A stretch of 32,372 nt of DNA from Planctomycetaceae bacterium. GTDB taxonomy: Bacteria > Planctomycetota > Planctomycetia > Planctomycetales > Planctomycetaceae. The notes under the pieces were generated by a model. It saw only the letters and a program-made list of their open reading frames with translations. It did no database searches and was not told where the DNA came from. The stretch lies in contig JAGQQE010000021.1 of the NCBI GenBank assembly GCA_020426345.1, positions 1-32,372 of the forward strand. The letters are read 5' to 3'. Shown here in pieces: positions 25,080 to 32,372 of this stretch; positions within the stretch are counted from its first letter, which is position 1, and each line of letters starts with the position of its first letter. The position numbers and the translations under genes were made by a program.

Positions 25080-25850
25080 ATGACACCGAACCCGGACAGT
25101 CAGGTCGATTCAACGATCCCGGTTTCCGAATCGGACCGCATCATTCGAAGTGGAGATCGAATCAGTTTGATCCTGATTGGTGTTCTGTTCGCCGGGATTG
25201 CCTCAACCGCTGTCTATTCGTCTTCGTTTAGCCCGGAGGCACGGCGAGCCAGATGTTGCGCTCGAATGGAGCAGTTGTTACTGGCCATGGATCAGTATCA
25301 CGTTGATTACGGTTCCTTTCCGCCAGCCTGCACCGTTGATCGGGAAGGGCGACCGTTGCACAGCTGGCGAACTTTGCTGCTGCCTTATCTCAATCAGTCG
25401 TCGTTGTATCATCAAATCGATCTGACCAGGCCCTGGAATGCGCCGGAAAACAGTCGGGCATTCCAGACGGCGATGCCTCTGTTTCAGTGTCCCTGTGCCA
25501 GGCTGGGTCACAATCAATCGACCTATCTGGTCCTGAATGGTCCGGACTGCATTTTCAACGCGGACAAGACCATGCAGATTCGGCAGATCACGGATGGCAC
25601 CGCCAACACGATTGCGATTGTGGATGTGCCCGAATCGATGGCGATTCCCTGGATGCAGCCGGTGGATCTTTCGCCGGACATGTTACCGTCGATCAAACGA
25701 ATGGAAGATCTGTCGCATTCCGGGGGATTGATCGCAGGATTTGCCTGCGGGAAGAGCCATTTCATTGACTCCGGGATCGATGACAATACGCTCAGGCATC
25801 TGTCGACCGCTGCCGGGGGCGAGGGCTGCAACTGTGCGGCGAATTTCTGA
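25080..25850 (+). CDS. DUF1559-family membrane-anchored protein without a pilin-type leader
   Basis: A 256-residue protein. I chose the ATG at 25080 (GGAG about nine bases upstream), just after the macroglobulin stop. A single transmembrane segment lies at about 30-48 (LILIGVLFAGIASTAVYSS). The DUF1559 pattern follows: ARMEQLLLAMDQYHVDYGSFPPA, HSWRTLLLPYLNQSSLYHQ, and near the end HSGGLIAGFACGKSHFID, the counterpart of the usual H-PGG-FADGS motif. The usual type IV pilin-like N-terminus is missing. Such proteins are abundant in Planctomycetota, with unknown roles at the cell surface. It converges on the kinase gene with a three-base gap. Confidence 0.85.
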   Translation: MTPNPDSQVDSTIPVSESDRIIRSGDRISLILIGVLFAGIASTAVYSSSFSPEARRARCCARMEQLLLAMDQYHVDYGSFPPACTVDREGRPLHSWRTLLLPYLNQSSLYHQIDLTRPWNAPENSRAFQTAMPLFQCPCARLGHNQSTYLVLNGPDCIFNADKTMQIRQITDGTANTIAIVDVPESMAIPWMQPVDLSPDMLPSIKRMEDLSHSGGLIAGFACGKSHFIDSGIDDNTLRHLSTAAGGEGCNCAANF

Positions 25851-25853
25851 TGG

Positions 25854-28112
25854 TCACGGACCTGACTGGCTGGGGGGCGGGACGACGGGCCGAACAGTCG
25901 AATGACTTCGATTGAAGGCACGCCAGACAACAGACCAGATGATTGCCATCAGCGTCAGCGCGGCCAGAACGGCCATCCAGGCGTGTCGCGTAGCTCGCCG
26001 CGCCATGTCGTCAATCGGCTGAAGTGCCGTGGCACGTTCTTCCTGGACAATGACCATCCATGGACTTTGCATATTGGTGATGGGGGACATGGCCGCAATC
26101 CATGGCCGTTGATATTCGTCAGTACCATTCCATGGCTCCGCTGGTTTCACAGAATTGCCGGATGCATTCTGTGGATCGGGCAGCGCATCCGATGTATCCG
26201 CCGGATCGGAAATCGCTGGCATTCCTGATAACCGGCCCACGGGATCGGTGTACACGGGCAACCGAATATCTTCCGGCTGCCCATTATGTTGAGCCATCGC
26301 GGATTCAATCTGACGGATAGTACCGGTATCCAGGCGAAGCTGGTGGAAGATTTCGTCGATGGTTTGGTCTGGCAGTTCCAGTAGAGACTCAGTCAGCCAC
26401 GGATGGTCCAGGAGCTGCCAGTCGCGGGAATCTGCCAGTGCAATAATTCTTCGGACGCTGTCGGCATCTGATCCCTGCATGCGCTGGCCCAGCCGAGCCT
26501 GGAGTTCGCCCAGATGCGCGGTTCGGGCGAACACACCTATGACTTCACCTTCGCTGTCGCGAACCGGGACGCTTAACGCCACCATGTAGCGGTCTGTCGC
26601 GTTGCTTCGAAACGCGAGGCTGACATGGCGATCCTGAATCGGCTGAATGTCCTGCGGAACCTGTTCCGGGTCAAATTCCTCATTTCGTCCATGAAAATAG
26701 TCGCGCCAGTTGAAGCATTCACCCACCGTGGATTCATACTTTTGTCGCCACAACTGAATGCCATCGCGGTCTGTCAGAAACCAGCTGGTATCCGGGCTTC
26801 GGTTACGGCGAGTATTCGCTTCTGTACAGCGTTGTTGTGCCATATCCAGCAGCTGAATCCATCGGGGTCGGTCTTCCAGCGGCAGAATGTGTGACGCTTT
26901 CATTTCCGCAATCACGTCGTCGGTTGGCCGGTTGAGGACATCTTCCAGGGCGCTGCCCACTTCTTCGTCTGCCAGCACAAGTTCAAGTTCTTCCAGCCGA
27001 TCCAGCAGTTCATCTTCCAGTGCAGCGGCCTGAAGTCGAGCGGAAAGAGCATCGCTTTCCAAAGCACGCTGTGTAAGACCTTCTTCCGTCATGGCCAGAT
27101 TATTTTCGAGTGCCGTAACAAAGATGGGAACCATGGCGGCCATCAGCAATACCGGACCGACAACTCCCAGCAGCAGAAGGGGGCGTCGTGAACGGTGCCG
27201 GTCGCGGGCATCCAGCAGGTCGCGCACGGCCTGAGCATTCGGAAGTCGTTTCTGAGGTTCGACAGCCAGACACTCATCAATGATGTCCGCAAGCCGTGAA
27301 TCGACTCCCCGAACGGATCGATGCAACGATGGTACTGGCGATGTCTGAATCGCAGAACGGTAGATTTCCAGACGATCGCTGAGGGATTCGGCAGCCTCCA
27401 GCTGTTTCTGCATAACGTCCGAACGAAACGGCGGCTGGCCGGTAATCATGTGGTACATCATCGCACCAACCGCATAGACATCCCAGCGAGAATCGGGCAG
27501 TGCCTGCATGTCGGCCTGCTCTGGTGCCATGTAATACAGCGTACCCAGAGCGGGACTTTGCTCGTGCGACATGCGAGCCTGGCCAAAGTCGCAGATTCGG
27601 GCATGCAACTGCCCATCCAGAAGCACATTATCCGGCTTGAGGTCACAATGCAGAACGCCCGCGCCATGCGCATCGATCAGCGCGCTGCACACTTCTCTTG
27701 TGATTCGGACGGCTTCGTCCACGGATAGTGGACCTGCGGCCAGGTAGCTCCCCAGCGATCCGTTTTCGACAAACTCCATGACAAAGTACGGCGGCTCTGC
27801 GGTCCAGCCAACATCCAGAAGACGCACAATGTTGCGCGACGTATAAACGGCGGCCAGCTTTTCAACTTCCCGATGCAGCATCGACCAGTTCAGTCCGCGG
27901 CGATGGGGATAGTACTTGATGGCGACCATCCGACCGGTACGGTCTTCCCGTGCCAGCCAGACTGTTCCATAGGCTCCCGTTCCCAGGCGGCGAACGACGG
28001 TGTAACCCTCAATTTCTGCCGGCGGACGATTTCCCTGTAGGCTCAACCGACGTGATCTTTCATGATCATCTTCGTTCTGAACCTGAGTGTCGCCTGGATT
28101 CTGCGAAGTCAT
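25854..28112 (-). CDS. Transmembrane Ser/Thr protein kinase with extracytoplasmic Cache-like domain
   Basis: A 752-residue protein. The kinase domain spans about 36-300: glycine loop 44-49 (GTGAYG), K66 (VAIKYY), catalytic loop HCDLKPDN with D157, DFG 175-177 and APE 196-198. The second residue of the HRD motif is cysteine. A transmembrane helix at about 311-333 is followed by about 370 residues outside, including RDYFHGRNEEF, HVSLAFRSNATDRYMVALSVPV and GEVIGVFA, the dCache pattern. A second helix (about 710-735) leads to a short inner tail. It would sense a ligand outside and phosphorylate proteins inside. Targets are unknown. It is convergent with the DUF1559 gene. Confidence 0.9.
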   Translation of the reverse strand: MTSQNPGDTQVQNEDDHERSRRLSLQGNRPPAEIEGYTVVRRLGTGAYGTVWLAREDRTGRMVAIKYYPHRRGLNWSMLHREVEKLAAVYTSRNIVRLLDVGWTAEPPYFVMEFVENGSLGSYLAAGPLSVDEAVRITREVCSALIDAHGAGVLHCDLKPDNVLLDGQLHARICDFGQARMSHEQSPALGTLYYMAPEQADMQALPDSRWDVYAVGAMMYHMITGQPPFRSDVMQKQLEAAESLSDRLEIYRSAIQTSPVPSLHRSVRGVDSRLADIIDECLAVEPQKRLPNAQAVRDLLDARDRHRSRRPLLLLGVVGPVLLMAAMVPIFVTALENNLAMTEEGLTQRALESDALSARLQAAALEDELLDRLEELELVLADEEVGSALEDVLNRPTDDVIAEMKASHILPLEDRPRWIQLLDMAQQRCTEANTRRNRSPDTSWFLTDRDGIQLWRQKYESTVGECFNWRDYFHGRNEEFDPEQVPQDIQPIQDRHVSLAFRSNATDRYMVALSVPVRDSEGEVIGVFARTAHLGELQARLGQRMQGSDADSVRRIIALADSRDWQLLDHPWLTESLLELPDQTIDEIFHQLRLDTGTIRQIESAMAQHNGQPEDIRLPVYTDPVGRLSGMPAISDPADTSDALPDPQNASGNSVKPAEPWNGTDEYQRPWIAAMSPITNMQSPWMVIVQEERATALQPIDDMARRATRHAWMAVLAALTLMAIIWSVVWRAFNRSHSTVRPVVPPPSQSGP

Positions 28113-28284
28113 GAGTCTGGTCGAGCAGTTTTGGGAGCATAAGTGGCGGTCCGCAGGGAGGATGATACCAGCGGATGGTGCTCCGGGGCAATTCGCGCCG
28201 TCAATCGCTTCGGGAGAGAGGACTTCCCCGGTCGAATGCCAGCCCGGATTTCATGGGCAGGCACGGAATCACGGATGTTCTCGA

Positions 28285-29205
28285 TTATTGCCGGTCGATG
28301 GATTCGTCAGACGGACAGTCGGGCAGCGCGCTGATGGCTTCGATGACTTTCCAGAGCCAGTCCGTGAAATCGTGCTCGATCATGGAGGCCGTTTGAGTGA
28401 CGTCTGTATGGGTCAGCTTGTCAGTGCCCAGCCCGGCTGCCAGATTTGAAATGCAGGAAATACCAAGAACGGAAAGACCAAGCTCGGATGCCACCAGGGC
28501 TTCCGGCACGGTGCTCATTCCGACTGCATCGGCACCGAGAAATCGCGCTGCTCGAACCTCAGCCGGAGTTTCGTAGCAGGGGCCGTGCATCAGTGCGTAG
28601 ATGCCCTGATGCACGTGCAGGGAACACGGGACAGACGCGGCCGCCGCTCGCAAATCTGCGCACCAGACCTGACGTCGCAACCGATGGGTGACTGACACCG
28701 GAACTCCAACCGAAATCATCGCGCGGTCATCGGGGCGGGGTCGGCTGAGCAGCGACACAGAAGGCCATTCGAGGTGACCGGAGATCAGCATCAGGTCTCC
28801 CGGCTGAAACTCGGGTCGGATACCGCCGGAGGCATTTGTGATGATCAGTTTATTCACGTTCAGTCGGTGCATCAGTCGTGTTGCAAAGGTCACTCGCGAT
28901 TGCGGGTGACCTTCGTATAAGTGGACCCGACCTTTCAACAGAAAGACGGTACTGTCATGGTGCGTGCCAACCAGAAGTTCGCCTGCATGGCCCGCAATTC
29001 CAGGCACCGGCATCCCCGGAATTGTGCCGTAATCCATCCTGACCGTGCCGGGACGATTGGCCAGCTCTTTCGCGGCGTGACCAAGTCCCGAACCCAGAAT
29101 GACGGCCGTTCGATTTTGCTTTAAGGGGACGCTCGACAAACGGGACAACACAAGATCTGCTGCGCGGTCGATCAGATCGTTTATAGACTCATCAATCAAA
29201 TACAC
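28285..29205 (-). CDS. Purine nucleoside phosphorylase
   Basis: A 306-residue protein of the trimeric PNP/MTAP family, cleaving purine (deoxy)nucleosides with phosphate to the base and (deoxy)ribose-1-phosphate. Motifs: GSGLG at 38-42 (phosphate site), GRVHLYEGH, TNASGGI, GPCYETPAEVR and GMSTVPEALVASELG followed by SCISNLAAG. The start is a GTG at 29205 with GGAGGG eleven bases upstream, giving VYLIDESINDLID as the natural N-terminus; the open frame reaches 29394, but that part lacks family sequence. Whether it prefers inosine/guanosine or methylthioadenosine cannot be told. It is a cytosolic salvage enzyme. Confidence 0.92.
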   Translation of the reverse strand: MYLIDESINDLIDRAADLVLSRLSSVPLKQNRTAVILGSGLGHAAKELANRPGTVRMDYGTIPGMPVPGIAGHAGELLVGTHHDSTVFLLKGRVHLYEGHPQSRVTFATRLMHRLNVNKLIITNASGGIRPEFQPGDLMLISGHLEWPSVSLLSRPRPDDRAMISVGVPVSVTHRLRRQVWCADLRAAAASVPCSLHVHQGIYALMHGPCYETPAEVRAARFLGADAVGMSTVPEALVASELGLSVLGISCISNLAAGLGTDKLTHTDVTQTASMIEHDFTDWLWKVIEAISALPDCPSDESIDRQ

Positions 29206-29414
29206 GGTTGAAAGATCCCTCCGATGGTACCCGCTGGCTGTACGGTCTGTGTCTGTGCGAGACTGCACGGCAGGACGACTCGTTGATTGAGCTCGTTTGT
29301 TGCGGGCTACGCATAGATGATAGTAGTGCTGTGTGGCGTAGTCTATGCTGTCGAGTTGGGTGTTTCCATTGCGCCCCCTGGTGCGTGCCTGCATTGGGGT
29401 TGTGTCGCCCCTGG

Positions 29415-30392
29415 CTACGACTGCGGACGTGCGGGGACTCGCCAGCCAGCTTTTTCGAACAGGGGTACGTACGCAGACGGGATCCAGAGTCGGTCTTCCG
29501 TTGACGGGACAAGAGGATAGTCGAGCGGATGGATGAGCGAATCGGAATCGGAATTCAGATCGATCAAATAGCGGGATGCCGCAACTCGACGCGAGAGATT
29601 GCGAAGCTCAAATGGTTCCAGCAACAGGGGATTCATTGGATCGAAAATCCCCCGGTGTTGTTGCCGTGCATTGCGAACAGCACCTCGGGCCATACGCAGT
29701 TCGGTGTCGTTATCGGCCATCACCTTTGCCTGGCCGGGAGGAATGACTGCTTTATCGATGGATTCGGGGCGATCCCACGGATTGATATTAGGCCAGATGA
29801 AATACGGAAAGGCGCGGCCGCGTTCCAGCAGGCGAATGTTGTACGTCTTCGGCCGGGGTGTTGGTTCATTGGCTTTGGGCTGGTTGCGATTCACAATGCA
29901 AAGCAGGCGGCCATAGCCGTCCATAATTTCAAAACCGAAGTTCATGTAGTAACTGAATGTGTCGGGAGTCTGCTGCATGATCTGCATGTCTTCTGCGATC
30001 ATGGCCTGAAATTCATCCCGAGCGGCAACGGCATGTTCGAAATGTGTACGGGCTTGTGGAGCACTGCATCGCACCTGAAACCAGGCACGTAATCTCGCTG
30101 GAAGTTCGCTGGTCATGGGGCCAAAACGATCGTGGAAGGGATCGCTCAGAAAGTCAGACCAGCGATTGTCTTCCAGGCTGACAAAGTTATTGACAGGAGG
30201 CAGCGAGAAACTAACTTCCGGCGTATCGATGCCAAGCATTCGGACACCGACATTTCCATCCAGCTGAACAGCGATTGTATCGCCATCGTGAACATGCTGC
30301 TTCGGAGTGCCATGCTGATTGCTGTAAATACCGGGGCGGGCAAATCCCGTGGTCCTGTTGTTTCTCGAATCCGTTCGGATGGCGTTTGGCAT
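29415..30392 (-). CDS. Staphylococcal-nuclease-like (TNase fold) protein with long insertions
   Basis: A 325-residue protein. I chose the ATG at 30392 (AGGA about 11 bases upstream); a longer frame to 30482 is possible. Residues about 34-60 match the start of the TNase OB fold (HDGDTIAVQLDGNVGVRMLGIDTPEV), and about 180-190 match DGYGRLLCIV. About 120 residues lie between them, far more than in ordinary nucleases. The catalytic arginines and glutamate could not all be assigned, so activity is uncertain. No signal peptide is evident. It is divergent from the oxidoreductase gene and follows the PNP gene's direction. Confidence 0.7.
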   Translation of the reverse strand: MPNAIRTDSRNNRTTGFARPGIYSNQHGTPKQHVHDGDTIAVQLDGNVGVRMLGIDTPEVSFSLPPVNNFVSLEDNRWSDFLSDPFHDRFGPMTSELPARLRAWFQVRCSAPQARTHFEHAVAARDEFQAMIAEDMQIMQQTPDTFSYYMNFGFEIMDGYGRLLCIVNRNQPKANEPTPRPKTYNIRLLERGRAFPYFIWPNINPWDRPESIDKAVIPPGQAKVMADNDTELRMARGAVRNARQQHRGIFDPMNPLLLEPFELRNLSRRVAASRYLIDLNSDSDSLIHPLDYPLVPSTEDRLWIPSAYVPLFEKAGWRVPARPQS

Positions 30393-30605
30393 GGTGATTC
30401 TGGTCCTGTGCGGCCGAAAGAAAACGACTCTGGTTAATGATTCGAATGCGCTGAACGATTGTTGTGGCTCGTGGGACGGCAATCCGTGCCGTCACATGAT
30501 GCAGGCTCGGGAGGTATCGTAGACTGCCCTGCAATGCACCGCTAGAATCCTCCGCATCTTCGCGCGAAGGAACTGCCACATTCTGAATCAATCCATGAAG
30601 ATTTG
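30393..30605. promoter_or_regulatory. Divergent promoter region between nuclease-like and oxidoreductase genes
   Basis: The 213-base spacer must contain promoters for both divergent genes. No distinct operator, hairpin or promoter pair stood out. Confidence 0.35.
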
Positions 30606-32234
30606 ATGAAATACGACTGCATCATCATCGGCGGTGGACACAATGGCCTTGTGTGTGCTGCCTATCTTGCCCGCGCTGGGCGTAAAGTCCTGGTTCTGGA
30701 ACGCCGACCCTTTCCCGGAGGAGCGTGCGTGACGGAAGAACTTTGGCCAGGCTTTCGAATTTCGACGGCGGCTTATGTCGTCAGCCTGTTGTTGCCTGAA
30801 ATCGAACGTGATCTCGATTTGAAGCGTCACGGTTACGAAGTCCTTCGTCGAGTGCCTTCGTCATTCACTCCGTTTGAGGATGGTCGTCATCTGTTTCTTG
30901 GCCCGGATGCGGCTCAGAATCAATCGGAAATCGGTAAGTTCTCGCAACGTGATGCGGAACGCTTTCCGCAGTATGAAAAACTGCTCACGCAGATTGCGGA
31001 GAAACTGGAACCGGTGCTCAGCAATACGCCGCCCGATCTGTTGCCTATGCCTGCTGAATGGCGACGCACATCCTGGGGAAAAAAACTGCGTGACTTCCGG
31101 ACCAGTGCATCGATCTACCGCGCTTTTGGTACGTTGGGCAATCGATTGCCGGAGGCGATCGAACTCCTGACCGGCGCGGCGCGACCGATTCTTGATCGCT
31201 GGTTCGAGTCTGATGAACTCAAGGGGACGCTCGCCACCGATGCCATCATTGGCAACTTTCAGAGCGTGTCAGCTCCCGGGACGGCTTACGTTTTACTCCA
31301 TCACGTGATGGGTTCGTCCGGTGGAGCTCGCGGAGTCTGGGGCTATGTTCGGGGCGGAATGGGGCAGCTGTCGGAAGCCATCGCCAGTGCTGCTCGCGAG
31401 GCCGGTGCGGAAATTCGATTCGAGTCAGAAGTGGCCGAAATTCTGGCGGAACAAGGCCTGGTGAAAGGCGTGCGTCTGACGACCGGCGAATGCTTTGAAT
31501 CATCAACTGTCGCGTCCGGTGTTGATGCCAACCTGACCTTCCGAAAATTTCTCAGCGAACATCACCTGCCGGAAGATTTCCGTCAGGCCGTTGATCGAAT
31601 CGACTACAGCAGTGCGTGTGTCAAGATTAACCTGGCGATGAGTGAGCTTCCAAAGTTCTCTTGTCTGAATGGGAAGTTCGATTCGGGCTCATCGCCTGGC
31701 CCGCAGCACAACGGCACAATTCACATCAATGCCCGCATGCAGGACCTGGAAGACGCCTGGTTCGATGCTGTCAGTGGAAGGCCTTCGCGCAAGCCAATCG
31801 TCGAAATGACCATTCCAACATCTGTGGATTCCACGATCGCCCCGCCGGGAATGCACATTGCATCGATGTTTGTGCAGTACGCTCCTTACCATCTCGGCAA
31901 CGGAACCTGGGACGATCATCGCGAAGCATTTGCAGATGCGTGCATCGAACAGGTGAATCGTTTCGCTCCAAACTTTGCAGCGTCTGTGGTTCACCGACAG
32001 ATATTGACGCCCGTAGATATCGAACGCATTTACGGCCTGACCGGCGGGAACATCTTTCAGGGCGCCATGCCGCTGCATCAACTGTTCAGCATGCGACCTG
32101 TCGCTGGCTGGAGCGACTATCGGACTCCACTGGAAGGACTCTACCTTTGTGGAAGCGCAGCGCATCCGGGTGGTGGCGTGATGGGGGCCTGCGGGCGCAA
32201 TGCGGCCCTGGAAATCCTGCGGGATCACCGTTGA
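30606..32234 (+). CDS. PYROXD2/CrtI-like FAD-dependent oxidoreductase
   Basis: A 542-residue protein. The ATG at 30606 is preferred to the TTG three bases earlier. The N-terminal dinucleotide fold has IIGGGHNGLVCAAYLARAG and the acidic LVLERR that contacts the FAD ribose. FPGGACVTEE follows, then the phytoene-desaturase-like core (GARGVWGYVRGGMGQLSEAI). The C-terminal FAD motif is LYLCGSAAHPGGGVMGACGRNAA. This is the PYROXD2 group of the phytoene dehydrogenase superfamily rather than a carotenoid-cluster enzyme, since no carotenoid genes are near. The substrate is unknown. A short hairpin and repeat copy E follow the stop. Confidence 0.88.
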   Translation: MKYDCIIIGGGHNGLVCAAYLARAGRKVLVLERRPFPGGACVTEELWPGFRISTAAYVVSLLLPEIERDLDLKRHGYEVLRRVPSSFTPFEDGRHLFLGPDAAQNQSEIGKFSQRDAERFPQYEKLLTQIAEKLEPVLSNTPPDLLPMPAEWRRTSWGKKLRDFRTSASIYRAFGTLGNRLPEAIELLTGAARPILDRWFESDELKGTLATDAIIGNFQSVSAPGTAYVLLHHVMGSSGGARGVWGYVRGGMGQLSEAIASAAREAGAEIRFESEVAEILAEQGLVKGVRLTTGECFESSTVASGVDANLTFRKFLSEHHLPEDFRQAVDRIDYSSACVKINLAMSELPKFSCLNGKFDSGSSPGPQHNGTIHINARMQDLEDAWFDAVSGRPSRKPIVEMTIPTSVDSTIAPPGMHIASMFVQYAPYHLGNGTWDDHREAFADACIEQVNRFAPNFAASVVHRQILTPVDIERIYGLTGGNIFQGAMPLHQLFSMRPVAGWSDYRTPLEGLYLCGSAAHPGGGVMGACGRNAALEILRDHR

Positions 32235-32251
32235 TCCTTCTTTCAGGAGGA

Positions 32252-32277
32252 CCTTATCGTGCATTGATGCGATAAGG
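32252..32277 (+). terminator. Hairpin after the oxidoreductase gene
   Basis: CCTTATCG and CGATAAGG form a perfect 8-bp stem with a ten-base loop, 17 bases past the stop. No T-tract follows, so termination is possible but not certain. Confidence 0.45.
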
Positions 32278-32305
32278 ATGGTATCGGACGCGGCTGATTT
32301 GCAGC

Positions 32306-32372
32306 GGCTTAGCGTAGCGTAGCTGTCCGTTGAAAAACCGGGACAGGCACCCTGGATCGAAGGAAAGCGTCG
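32306..32372 (+). repeat. Dispersed palindromic repeat, copy E (cut by the window end)
   Basis: It starts with a GCTTAGCGTAGCGTAGC box. Next comes CTGTCC (32323-32328) pairing with GGACAG (32341-32346) across a GTTGAAAAACCG loop, then GCACCCTGGATCGA. The rest lies outside the window. As with copies B, C and D, it follows the 3' end of a gene. Confidence 0.7.

Noticed and set aside
1-32372. tRNA, rRNA or SRP RNA genes
   Set aside because: No cloverleaf with a conserved T-loop and acceptor stem and no SRP RNA core was recognised by eye, although short or divergent ones could have been missed.

Overview
The window looks like chromosomal DNA of a Planctomycetota bacterium. I infer this from a DUF1559-type protein, a Ser/Thr kinase with an extracytoplasmic Cache-like sensor, a very large thioester alpha-2-macroglobulin, a short planctomycete-style 'LTGREV' protein and c-heme proteins of unknown role. 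No species can be named from the sequence alone.

Layout. 1-1121: decayed IS66-family element (internal deletion, frameshift, in-frame stop) whose right end sits inside a copy of a dispersed palindromic repeat. 1376-1777: small conserved-type protein. 2256-8605: signalling island. A response regulator that ends early faces a plus-strand run of MerR-HTH/receiver protein, H-NOX nitric-oxide sensor, two tandem paralogous soluble histidine kinases, receiver-PAS protein and receiver-HD-GYP phosphodiesterase. 8674-12358 (minus): housekeeping cluster ffh-rpsP-trmD-rplS, with yraN beyond a strong terminator. 12751-15311: two secreted c-heme proteins, the second divergent from an Rrf2 regulator across a perfect 11+11 palindrome. 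15719-18148: HerA/DUF853-like ATPase. 18527-25039: 2170-residue alpha-2-macroglobulin with a CTEQ thioester and a T9 tract near its 3' end that probably explains an odd tail. 25080-32234: DUF1559 protein, Cache-like Ser/Thr kinase, purine nucleoside phosphorylase, nuclease-like protein and a PYROXD2/CrtI-like oxidoreductase.

How genes work together. The H-NOX stop overlaps the first kinase start by four bases, so NO sensing probably feeds that kinase. Outputs available in the same run are a DNA-binding receiver, a PAS receiver and an HD-GYP enzyme that would lower cyclic-di-GMP. This resembles the H-NOX/kinase/HD-GYP circuits of gamma-proteobacteria, but with doubled kinases and a MerR-type output. 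About 6 kb away, an Rrf2 protein with three candidate cluster cysteines, a palindromic operator and a Tll0287-like heme protein may form a second NO/redox-responsive unit.

A family of about 110-bp palindromic repeats occurs five times (1122, 2153, 12626, 18178 and 32306), four times just after a gene's 3' end. Base-pair exchange in one stem between copies suggests selection on, or mechanistic maintenance of, the fold.
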